Source of the DNA: JADFUS01 sp036653215
Lineage (GTDB): Bacteria; Bacteroidota; Bacteroidia; Bacteroidales; Rikenellaceae
DNA: 8,083 bases
Assembly (NCBI GenBank): GCA_036653215.1
Contig: JAVVUK010000072.1
Coordinates: 1-8,083 of the forward strand
Reading direction: 5' to 3'
The notes under the pieces were generated by a model. It searched no databases and was not told where the DNA came from. It saw only the letters and a program-made list of their open reading frames with translations. Position numbers and translations under genes: made by a program. Positions 1-7,145 of this stretch are shown piece after piece (the stretch's first letter is position 1; each line of letters starts with the position of its first letter).

Positions 1-1
1 T

Positions 2-514
2 GAATTGGCGGGTAAGGTGTTTGGTGTTGTGGGGATTGGAACAATAGGCAAGAGTGTTGCTGGTGTGGCTAAGGCGTTTGGTGCAGAAGTAGTTTACTAT
101 TCTACATCTGGGGCTAATAACAATAGCGACTACCGACGTGTAGATATGTCGGAGCTTCTTTCGAAGTCGGATGTCATATCTATCCATGCGCCTCTAAATG
201 AAAATACAAATAACCTATTCGACTATAAAGAACTGTCACAAATGAAGCCTACTTCAATTATCATAAACATGGGACGTGGTGGCATAATTAATGAAGCAGC
301 TCTTGCACGAGTGATAGACGAGGGTAAAATTGGTGGTGCTGCCCTTGATGTATTTACAAAAGAACCTATATTAAATGAAAATCCTCTTTCCAATATAAAA
401 AATAAAGAGCGTGTGGCTTTTACACCACACATAGCATGGGCTTCTCTTCAAGCGAGAGAAAGGCTTATGGAGCTGTTATACCAAAATATTATTAATTGGC
501 AAAAGAGCATATAG
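2..514 (+). CDS. D-2-hydroxyacid dehydrogenase, glycerate dehydrogenase-like (5' partial)
   Basis: NAD(P)-dependent oxidoreductase that should interconvert a 2-keto acid and a D-2-hydroxy acid, for example hydroxypyruvate and D-glycerate, in the cytoplasm. Only the nucleotide-binding domain and the C-terminal end are present; the N-terminal part of the substrate domain lies left of the window. The reading frame is open to the edge and the TTG at position 5 is an internal Leu (Glu-Leu-Ala-Gly-Lys), not a start. Counting from that codon, the Rossmann motif GIGTIG is at residues 10-15, the catalytic Arg is R91 in MGRGG, D115 and catalytic E120 lie in DVFTKE, and catalytic H142 is in TPHIAWAS. 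The TPHIAWAS ending resembles glycerate dehydrogenase/hydroxypyruvate reductase more than PGDH or D-lactate dehydrogenase, but the substrate cannot be fixed from this part. The usual acidic residue at the end of the second Rossmann strand is not seen (YYSTSG). The stop codon directly abuts the porin start, suggesting co-transcription. Confidence 0.88.
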   Translation, partial: ELAGKVFGVVGIGTIGKSVAGVAKAFGAEVVYYSTSGANNNSDYRRVDMSELLSKSDVISIHAPLNENTNNLFDYKELSQMKPTSIIINMGRGGIINEAALARVIDEGKIGGAALDVFTKEPILNENPLSNIKNKERVAFTPHIAWASLQARERLMELLYQNIINWQKSI

Positions 515-1774
515 ATGAGAAAATGTTTATCCCTATTATTACTACTTCTTACGGCAATGTCGTCCCTTGCCTCTGAAAATAATCCTGATAGCACTTCGAA
601 AAGGAAAAAGTTAGTTATCGATGGTTTGAAACTATCGGGAGTGGTGCAGGTGCAATGGCAATGTGGTGAGATAAAAGGAGGCGATGCTTTTGCTCAACGT
701 GGGAAGTTTGATGCTGACTCTAAAAACCGCATGGATATTAGGCGTGCAAGGTTTAAGATGTTGTATAATTACGACTTTCTGACTGCTGCTTTTCAAATAA
801 ACGCTTCTACAACGTCTGTTTCTCTTATTGAGGCGAATGTAGCTCTTGCTACACGATCAAAAGTTGCAGCTTTGACAACAGGGGTATTCTATAAGCCATA
901 TGGATTTTTGATGCAACGTTCGGCTTCGATACGTATGCAGCCGGAGCTTCCTCGAATAACACAAACAATCTTGCCTTCAGATATAGGGCTTGGTGCTTAT
1001 GCAACATTTAAAGGCAAGGAGGGGACTCTGCTTAACAAATTTAAGTTAGATGCAGGGATCCTAACTGAAGATGAGTTTATGAATGGTTCGAAAGGGTTGC
1101 GTAACTTTATAGGAAGATTAGAATTTTCTCATAACATAAACGAAAATACAACTTTAGGAGCTGAATTTTCTGCTTATTTTGGTGGTGTTAGAGGAACAGG
1201 AGATTATAGATTTAATAAAGATCTTACTGTTTATGAGATATATACATATCCCACAGACGAGATGAAGACCTTTAACAGAAACTATTATGATCTTGGTCTT
1301 AAGTTAGAGACAAAAACAGCGTGGGGCGACACTAAAATATTTGGTGAGTATATGATGGGATCACAGCCAGGATATGCCGAAACCTCACAAACACAAAAGG
1401 GACAAGGTGCGATTTTTAATAGAAAATATTTGGGTGGATATATCTATTTCCAACAGGAAATAGCAAATACAAATCTTTCTTTTGTGACACAATTTGACTA
1501 TTATGACCCTAACAGGGAGACAAATGCGAGGAAGATCGAGGAGAGTTCATTTGCGCATCAAGACCTTGTAAATACAAAATATGCTAAAGCAAATGGTGCC
1601 GATATGGCATATACAACACTTGGCTTAGGTCTATATTACAAATTCTGTAAAAATATACTTGCTGTCTCGGCATATTATGACATAGTGTGGAATGAGAAGT
1701 GTGACGTGATACCAGAATTTAAATCTAACATAAAAGATAACGTGTTTACCCTAAGGCTTCAATGCGCTTTTTAA
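515..1774 (+). CDS. Outer-membrane porin, phosphate-selective porin O/P-like
   Basis: Predicted beta-barrel channel of the outer membrane, 419 residues. The N-terminus is a clear type I signal peptide: M-R-K, a run of leucines (residues 6-12), then SSLA with likely cleavage near A19. Cys4 is not in a lipobox, so it is not a lipoprotein. The mature part has alternating polar and hydrophobic stretches with many aromatic residues. It carries the RRARF segment (residues 76-80) and GVFYKPYG (123-130), as in the Bacteroidota relatives of OprP/OprO, and an FDYYDPN loop near residue 327. The protein ends in a strand finishing with Phe (TLRLQCAF), the usual insertion signal for barrel assembly. The start ATG follows the previous stop with no gap and no Shine-Dalgarno sequence, normal for this phylum. 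Family membership is judged from overall pattern. Phosphate selectivity is only the family name; the real solute is unknown, and the gene neighbours do not decide it. Confidence 0.78.
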   Translation: MRKCLSLLLLLLTAMSSLASENNPDSTSKRKKLVIDGLKLSGVVQVQWQCGEIKGGDAFAQRGKFDADSKNRMDIRRARFKMLYNYDFLTAAFQINASTTSVSLIEANVALATRSKVAALTTGVFYKPYGFLMQRSASIRMQPELPRITQTILPSDIGLGAYATFKGKEGTLLNKFKLDAGILTEDEFMNGSKGLRNFIGRLEFSHNINENTTLGAEFSAYFGGVRGTGDYRFNKDLTVYEIYTYPTDEMKTFNRNYYDLGLKLETKTAWGDTKIFGEYMMGSQPGYAETSQTQKGQGAIFNRKYLGGYIYFQQEIANTNLSFVTQFDYYDPNRETNARKIEESSFAHQDLVNTKYAKANGADMAYTTLGLGLYYKFCKNILAVSAYYDIVWNEKCDVIPEFKSNIKDNVFTLRLQCAF

Positions 1775-1796
1775 GGTTTACAAAAAAACATATAAT
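1775..1796 (+). promoter_or_regulatory. A-rich translation leader of nadE
   Basis: This 22-base spacer is the longest non-coding gap in the window. It holds a run of seven A followed by an AT-rich stretch directly before the nadE ATG. Bacteroidota genes generally start translation from A-rich, weakly structured leaders rather than GGAGG sites, so this probably serves that role. No promoter or terminator hairpin fits in the gap, which supports read-through from the porin gene. Confidence 0.4.
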
Positions 1797-3407
1797 ATGA
1801 AAATTGCCATAGCACAAATTAACACATCGGTGGGAAATGTCGATGCTAATAAAGATAAAATCATTGAGCAGATATGTATTGCCAAAAACCAAGAGGCTGA
1901 TATTATTGCTTTTTGTGAGATGACAATAACAGGAACTCCTTGTTATGACCTATCTTCAAACGAGGTGTTTGTTGAAAATGCGTTGTTCGAAATATCGGAG
2001 ATCGCCGAATATGCAGATGGCATAGACCTTCTCATAGGAACTCCTTTGTTGATAGATGGAGAGGCTTTTAGTGGGGTGCTTCATGTAAGTCATGGAGAGA
2101 TAAAAAAAGAATATTACAAAGCTATGGTCTCAAGTGTAAACGAACTTGGGTACATCTCTGGTGTGGAGTCAGCTTGTTTTCCCGAAGGCGCAGAGCTTGA
2201 AAATATAGTTGAGGTGCGAGGAGAGAAGTTATTGCTTGCCATAGGTGAAGACATAAATTACCTTAACGAAGTAGATTATCTAAAGAAAAATCATGATCTC
2301 TCGGCTGTAATAAATATGACCGCAAAACGATATTATCATGATGCTCTTTACAACGATACCACCATATCTACTGATCAAGCAATGGACTTAGGTTTACCTA
2401 TAATAACAGTTAATGCTGTCGGTGCAAGTTGTGATGTTGTCTTTTACGGAGGTTCGTCTGTCATAAACTCTCGTGGTGAGGCTATCGTAAATCTATCTGT
2501 CTTTGGTGAGGAGATGGCTCTTGTGGATACAGATGACATAGACAGCTATAATAAAATACCTCTGAAAAAACGTACTGCAAAGGGGAAAAGCCGTGATACG
2601 CATAATGCCATAATCTTAGGAATAAGAGATTATTTTTATAAAAGAGGGTTTAAAAGGGCTTGTCTTGGTCTTTCCGGAGGCATAGATTCTGCCGTTGTGC
2701 TTTCACTTGCAGTTGAGGCTTTAGGTGCTGAAAATGTAGATGTGCTTCTTATGCCATCTCAATTTTCGTCTTCACACTCTGTTGACGACTCTTTGGAAAT
2801 GGTAGGACGTCTTGGCGTAAAACAATATACATTGCCTATTGAGGGGATATATAATAGCTTTATGGAACAGCTAAAATCTCCATTTGGCGATCTTCCTTTC
2901 TCGTTAGCAGAAGAAAATTTACAATCTCGTATTCGTGGTGCTATGCTCATGGCATATTCAAATAAGTTTGGTGCTTTATTGCTTAACACGACAAATAAAA
3001 GTGAGGCTGCAATGGGGTATGGAACTTTATATGGCGATACTAATGGTGCTATTTCTATTTTGGGAGACCTATATAAAGGAGAGGTTTATGACCTTGCTCG
3101 TTTCATAAACGAAGAGAAAGAGATAATCCCTCAAGCAATAATAGATAAAGCACCATCTGCGGAGCTTCGTCCAGACCAAAAAGATAGTGACTCATTACCC
3201 GAATATGAAGTTCTCGATAAGATACTCTTTAAGATGATTGAGGGCAGGATGTCTATAGATGACATTATCGCTGAGGGTTTTGACATGAAATTAGTTAAAA
3301 AAATAGAATTCCTTTTAAAACAGAACGAATATAAACGTTACCAACTTCCTCCAATATTAAGACTTTCAGAAGTGGTGTTGGGGAAAGATAGGATTTTGCC
3401 GTTCTAA
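1797..3407 (+). CDS. nadE: NAD+ synthetase, two-domain (glutamine-dependent type) with altered glutaminase site
   Basis: Last step of NAD synthesis: ATP-dependent amidation of nicotinic acid adenine dinucleotide in the cytoplasm. The 536 residues are normal length for the two-domain form. Residues 1 to about 255 are the nitrilase-type amidohydrolase domain, which normally frees ammonia from glutamine. Residues 265 to 536 are the synthetase domain. The synthetase half looks intact: ATP-pyrophosphatase P-loop SGGIDSA at 293-299, NTTNKSE at 397-403 followed by GYGTLYGD, and SAELRPDQKDSDSLPEY at 454-470. The nitrilase half keeps the expected Glu (E41 in FCEM) and Lys (K108 in EYYKAM), but the nucleophile position reads AIGEDI instead of the usual ICED, so Gly150 replaces Cys. 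The NASPF-like and GKxxxR segments after it are also unrecognisable. NAD synthesis is therefore likely, but the nitrogen donor may be free ammonia. The gene lies 22 bases after the porin and 10 bases before murF-alr. Confidence 0.93.
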   Translation: MKIAIAQINTSVGNVDANKDKIIEQICIAKNQEADIIAFCEMTITGTPCYDLSSNEVFVENALFEISEIAEYADGIDLLIGTPLLIDGEAFSGVLHVSHGEIKKEYYKAMVSSVNELGYISGVESACFPEGAELENIVEVRGEKLLLAIGEDINYLNEVDYLKKNHDLSAVINMTAKRYYHDALYNDTTISTDQAMDLGLPIITVNAVGASCDVVFYGGSSVINSRGEAIVNLSVFGEEMALVDTDDIDSYNKIPLKKRTAKGKSRDTHNAIILGIRDYFYKRGFKRACLGLSGGIDSAVVLSLAVEALGAENVDVLLMPSQFSSSHSVDDSLEMVGRLGVKQYTLPIEGIYNSFMEQLKSPFGDLPFSLAEENLQSRIRGAMLMAYSNKFGALLLNTTNKSEAAMGYGTLYGDTNGAISILGDLYKGEVYDLARFINEEKEIIPQAIIDKAPSAELRPDQKDSDSLPEYEVLDKILFKMIEGRMSIDDIIAEGFDMKLVKKIEFLLKQNEYKRYQLPPILRLSEVVLGKDRILPF

Positions 3408-3417
3408 TATTTGAAAT

Positions 3418-5790
3418 ATGAAATATTCTCTTTCTGAAATAGCCAACATCGTAAATGGTAAGTTAAGTGGCAGTGATGCCACTATAACAAACATAATATA
3501 TGATAGTCGTAAATTAGTTGTGGTAAAGACGACGCTTTTTGTTGCCATAAAAGGCACTATGCGTGACGGACACCTCTATGTGAAAGAACTTGTCGATAAA
3601 GGCGTTAGAGCCTTCCTTGTAGATGAGGGTTTCGATACCTCTGTTTTTAAAAAAGAGGTTGGTTTTGTGGTGGTGAAAAATAGTGTGGCGGCACTCCAGT
3701 CTCTTGCTGAGCACCACCGATCGACCATGAATATGCCTATTGTTGCTGTTACAGGAAGTGCTGGTAAGACTATTGTCAAAGAGTGGATATATCAATGTTG
3801 GGATGGAGGTAAAATTTTTCGTTCTCCAAGAAGCTACAATTCGCAAATTGGAGTTTCCCTTTCTCTGCTTATGCTTGGAGGTGATGAGCAGCTTGCCGTT
3901 ATAGAAACTGCTATTTCTGAGCCTGATGAGATGTCTAATCTGCAAAAGATGGTGCGCCCGAACATCTCTATTATTACAAATATAGGGGATGCACACCAAG
4001 AGAATTTTCTCAGCTATGAACATAAACTCAGTGAGAAACTACAAATAGCAAAAGAGTCTCAATCTATAATTTTCCCTGCCGACCATACTTTGATAAATAA
4101 CACTATAAAAGAGGTCTATCCTTCTAAAAGGCTCTTCTCGTGGGGTAAAAGCGAACTTGCAGATGTGAGGGTTCTTGAACAAAGTCGTCATCACGTTAAG
4201 TTTGAATACCTATCTCAAAGCTATACTATCCCATTGCTCCTTGACGACAATAACATATATGAAAATATAATGTCTGTCATCTCCCTATATGCACTTTTAG
4301 GACACGATTTGTCTAAAGTATGTCAACGATGTGCTTCTTTGGAGGGGGTTGAGGTGCGCCTAAAGATAAAAAATGGAAATAATGACTGTAAGGTGATAAC
4401 AGACAATAGCCGTAGTGATATAAACGCTATAAAAATAGCATTAGGATCTTTGGTGAGCATAACACAAAAACAAAAGAAAGTAGTCATTTTATCAAACGTA
4501 TCTGTCTTGGGAGTTGCAAAATTGCTTCAAGATAATGATATATCAAAAGTTATATCAATAGGTATCGATATTCCCGAATATAAAGGCTTGAAAGAACATT
4601 TTGAGACGACGGACGACCTTTTACAACATATAGAACATTTTGAAAATTCGGCTATACTTATCATAGGTGAGAAATTAGATAAAATATCATCACTCTTCGA
4701 TCAAAAACGTCATTCCACAGTCATGGAAGTAAACCTTAGTGCTATGGTGCATAATTTGGCTTATTACAAAAAGATTGTTGGTAAAAACGTTAAGATGGTA
4801 ACTATGGTAAAGGCGTTTTCATATGGCAGCGGATCGTTTGATGTTGCCGAAGCCCTCTCTCGTGAGGGTGTAGACTATTTTGCTGTTGCCTATTTAGACG
4901 AAGGCATAGCTTTGCGTGAGAAGGAGATAGATACCCCAATTATAATTCTTAACTCGAACGTTAATGATTATGATCTTATACTAAAAAATAACCTACAACC
5001 TGAGATATATAGTCTCTATACCTTAAATAAATTTATAGAGATATGTTCTGAAAGAGGTTTTGAAAATTATCCTATTCATATAAAGCTTGACACAGGAATG
5101 AGCCGTCTTGGCTTTTCTGAAGATGACCTTCCCGTTTTAAATAAGATCTTAAATAACAATAAATGTGTAAGTGTAGAATCTGTATTCTCGCACTTCTCAT
5201 CTTCGGATATGCCGGAAAATGACTATGAGACAGATCGTCAGATAGCTCTTTTTGAGAAGATGTCGTCAACGATAAACTATAAGTTACGCCATATATGTAA
5301 TAGTGCCGGCATAGAGCGTTTCCCAAAGGCTCATTACGACATGGTACGTCTTGGTATAGGTCTTTATGGCATATCTCCAATAGAAAATGGAGGTGCTCTT
5401 GAAAATGTAAATAGCCTTCATACGATAGTCTTGCAGGTAAGGGATATAAAAAAAGGTACTCATGTGGGTTACGGAATGCGTGGGTGCGCACAAAAAGATA
5501 TGACTTTGGCAACAATAGGAATTGGGTATGCTGATGGGCTACATAGAGCATTTGGAAATGGAGTTTGGTCTATGCACGTCAGAGGAGCTAAAGCACCTAT
5601 TGTGGGTAGTATATGTATGGATACTTGTATGATAGATGTAACAGGGCTTAACGTTATGGAGGGCGATAATGTGGTTGTCTTTGATAGCTCACAGGAAATA
5701 TGCCAAATGGCAGAGCTCATTGGCACTATCCCTTATGAAATATTAACATCTATATCTGCTCGTATAAAGAGAGTTTATATTAACGAATAA
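3418..5790 (+). CDS. murF-alr: Bifunctional MurF ligase / alanine racemase fusion
   Basis: Fusion of UDP-MurNAc-tripeptide:D-Ala-D-Ala ligase and PLP-dependent alanine racemase, both cytoplasmic steps supplying peptidoglycan precursors. The MurF part spans residues 1 to about 430. It has the N-terminal substrate domain with DSRK (29-32), P-loop GSAGKT (113-118), SPRSYNSQIG (136-145), Mg-associated E163 in VIET, and TNIGDAHQENF (187-197). Its C-terminal domain (about 305-430) is diverged at the usual DSYNSD, LSD and KGSR/KGAR positions, which read DNSRSD, LSN and IGEK. The racemase part spans about 434-790 and looks complete: PLP Lys K465 in MVKAFSYG, KLDTGMSRLGF (556-566), FSHFSSSD, RHICNSAGIERF, RLGIGLYG, catalytic Tyr Y685 in VGYGM, GYADG, and CMD at 733-735. 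The length of 790 residues seems slightly short for the family. The ATG is 10 bases after the nadE stop. The 3' end overlaps convergent miaB by 11 bases. Confidence 0.93.
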   Translation: MKYSLSEIANIVNGKLSGSDATITNIIYDSRKLVVVKTTLFVAIKGTMRDGHLYVKELVDKGVRAFLVDEGFDTSVFKKEVGFVVVKNSVAALQSLAEHHRSTMNMPIVAVTGSAGKTIVKEWIYQCWDGGKIFRSPRSYNSQIGVSLSLLMLGGDEQLAVIETAISEPDEMSNLQKMVRPNISIITNIGDAHQENFLSYEHKLSEKLQIAKESQSIIFPADHTLINNTIKEVYPSKRLFSWGKSELADVRVLEQSRHHVKFEYLSQSYTIPLLLDDNNIYENIMSVISLYALLGHDLSKVCQRCASLEGVEVRLKIKNGNNDCKVITDNSRSDINAIKIALGSLVSITQKQKKVVILSNVSVLGVAKLLQDNDISKVISIGIDIPEYKGLKEHFETTDDLLQHIEHFENSAILIIGEKLDKISSLFDQKRHSTVMEVNLSAMVHNLAYYKKIVGKNVKMVTMVKAFSYGSGSFDVAEALSREGVDYFAVAYLDEGIALREKEIDTPIIILNSNVNDYDLILKNNLQPEIYSLYTLNKFIEICSERGFENYPIHIKLDTGMSRLGFSEDDLPVLNKILNNNKCVSVESVFSHFSSSDMPENDYETDRQIALFEKMSSTINYKLRHICNSAGIERFPKAHYDMVRLGIGLYGISPIENGGALENVNSLHTIVLQVRDIKKGTHVGYGMRGCAQKDMTLATIGIGYADGLHRAFGNGVWSMHVRGAKAPIVGSICMDTCMIDVTGLNVMEGDNVVVFDSSQEICQMAELIGTIPYEILTSISARIKRVYINE
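5780..5790. other. Convergent coding overlap of murF-alr and miaB
   Basis: The last codons and TAA of the rightward murF-alr gene lie inside the end of the leftward miaB gene, whose own stop (TAA on the minus strand) is at 5780-5782. Both C-termini fit their families (RIKRVY near the racemase end, a TRAM strand at the miaB end), so the overlap is real and not an annotation artefact. There is no spacer for a shared terminator, and I saw no hairpin plus T-run just beyond either stop, so the two transcripts probably overlap at their 3' ends. Confidence 0.85.
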
Positions 5791-7141
5791 CGCCTATTAG
5801 AGTACCGGAGGTGCAGTCTGTTATTTCCACATTCACATAATCTCCTATCTTGTGTCCCTCACGTGGGAAGACGACGACTTTATTATATTCTGTACGTCCT
5901 ACAAGCATATCGTCAGAGCGTTTAGAGAAACTCTCGGCAAGCACTTCGAAAGATTTACCTACCTCTTGCTTATTGCTCTTAAGAGAAAGGTTTCTTTGAA
6001 TATCTATTATCTCACTTAGCCTTCTTGTCTTCACTTCTTCCGAGACATCGTCTTTCATTGTTAGATGAGCCTTTGTGTTTGGACGTTCTGAATATTTGAA
6101 CATATAGGCAAGAATATATCCGACCTCTTGCATCAAAGATATGGTGTCTTTATGTTCTTCTTCGGTTTCCGAGCAAAACCCTGCAATAATATCGGTAGAG
6201 ATCGTGCAGTCGGGGATCAACTCTCGTATTTTGGCGATACGCTCCATATACCAAGCACGGTTGTAGTGTCTGTTCATGAGTTTTAATATCCTATCATTTC
6301 CAGATTGTGCAGGTAGGTGGATTGAGTTACATACGTTTTTATGTCGTGCTATAACTTCAATTAAAGAGTCGCTTATGTCTTTTGGATGAGAAGTGGAGAA
6401 GCGGACACGTAGGTCATTGCCCACAGAGGCGGTCATAGATACAAGGGTAGGGAAGTCTATCGTTTCACCATTTTCTTCCCACTTATAAGAATTTACATTT
6501 TGTCCTAAGAGAGTCACCTCTTTATATCCTTTTGAGTAGAGGTCACGCACCTCACCAATTATGGTGCTTGGCTTGCGGCTTCTTTCACGACCACGAGTAT
6601 ATGGTACAACACAATAGGTGCAGAAATTATTACATCCCCTCATTATTGCAACAAAGGCACTAACTCCATTTTTGTCAAGGCGCACAGGGGTAATCTCATG
6701 GTAGGTCTCGTCGATGTCTAACACTACATCAATGCTCCTTTGTCCGTGCATCGCTTGTTCTATCAATGTTGGTAATCTACGATAAGCATCTGGTCCTGCT
6801 ACAATATCAACGACCATGTCTTTTGTCATAAGATCTTCTTTCAGTCTTTCAGCCATGCAACCTATAACTCCCACGACAACACCGTCACGCTCTTTCTTAA
6901 AACGTTTAAAATCGCCTAAACGTCCAAATATACGTTGTTCAGCGTTGTCCCTTATAGAACACGTGTTTATAAGGATGACATCTGCTTGGTGAACATTTTC
7001 AGTATATGTATATCCCTCTGCCTCAAGTATTGAGATTACAATTTCACTGTCTGTGGTGTTCATCTGACACCCATATGTTTCTATATGTAGCTTTTTGCCA
7101 TTTTTGGGCAGCACACCTTTAAAACTTTTTATATCGATCAT
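5780..7141 (-). CDS. miaB: tRNA-2-methylthio-N6-dimethylallyladenosine synthase MiaB
   Basis: Radical SAM methylthiotransferase that adds the 2-methylthio group to i6A37 of tRNAs reading UNN codons. The 453 residues are normal length. The N-terminal UPF0004 domain supplies three Cys for the auxiliary cluster: C25 in YGCQMN, C61 in NTCSIR and C95 in GCMAER. The radical SAM cluster motif is C170, C174 and C177 in RGCNNFCTYCVVPYTRGRE. LGQNVNSY (212-219), TSHPKD (250-255), HLPAQSG (275-281) and FKYSERP (348-354) follow. A TRAM RNA-binding domain occupies about 390-453. The GQNVNSY and QSG segments with VVPYTRGRE fit MiaB better than MtaB or RimO. The ATG at 7141 lies 4 bases after the dihydroorotase stop, so the two are surely co-transcribed. 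The substrate i6A needs MiaA, which is not in this window. All visible catalytic residues are present. Confidence 0.96.
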   Translation of the reverse strand: MIDIKSFKGVLPKNGKKLHIETYGCQMNTTDSEIVISILEAEGYTYTENVHQADVILINTCSIRDNAEQRIFGRLGDFKRFKKERDGVVVGVIGCMAERLKEDLMTKDMVVDIVAGPDAYRRLPTLIEQAMHGQRSIDVVLDIDETYHEITPVRLDKNGVSAFVAIMRGCNNFCTYCVVPYTRGRERSRKPSTIIGEVRDLYSKGYKEVTLLGQNVNSYKWEENGETIDFPTLVSMTASVGNDLRVRFSTSHPKDISDSLIEVIARHKNVCNSIHLPAQSGNDRILKLMNRHYNRAWYMERIAKIRELIPDCTISTDIIAGFCSETEEEHKDTISLMQEVGYILAYMFKYSERPNTKAHLTMKDDVSEEVKTRRLSEIIDIQRNLSLKSNKQEVGKSFEVLAESFSKRSDDMLVGRTEYNKVVVFPREGHKIGDYVNVEITDCTSGTLIGVIR

Positions 7142-7145
7142 TATT

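Noticed and set aside
5..7. TTG as a start codon for the dehydrogenase
   Set aside because: The frame is open to the window edge and the residues match the Leu-x-Gly-Lys that usually precedes GxGxxG. The gene is cut by the edge and does not start here.
515..580. Porin N-terminus as a lipoprotein signal
   Set aside because: The only nearby Cys is residue 4, before the hydrophobic run, so there is no lipobox. The segment fits a type I signal peptide.
1797..2560. Frameshift as the cause of the odd nitrilase domain in nadE
   Set aside because: The frame is continuous and family-like anchors (GLPIITVNAVG, GGSSVINSRGEAI) occur on both sides of the changed motifs, so substitutions explain the divergence better than a shifted frame.
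3390..3417. Possible Bacteroidota promoter (TTTG and TAnnTTTG elements) before murF-alr
   Set aside because: TTTG-like and TATTTG strings are present, but their spacing is only about 10 bases instead of about 19-21, and the -7 match is inexact. The 10-base gap to nadE suggests co-transcription instead.
3514..4023. Open 169-codon frame on the minus strand inside murF-alr
   Set aside because: It lies wholly inside a well-supported gene with conserved motifs on the plus strand, and its translation has low-complexity, Ser/His/Asn-rich composition with no recognisable domain. Treated as a shadow frame.
5072..5551. Open 159-codon frame on the minus strand under the racemase domain
   Set aside because: The translation is rich in His, Leu and Tyr with no domain pattern. 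The plus strand here encodes conserved racemase motifs.
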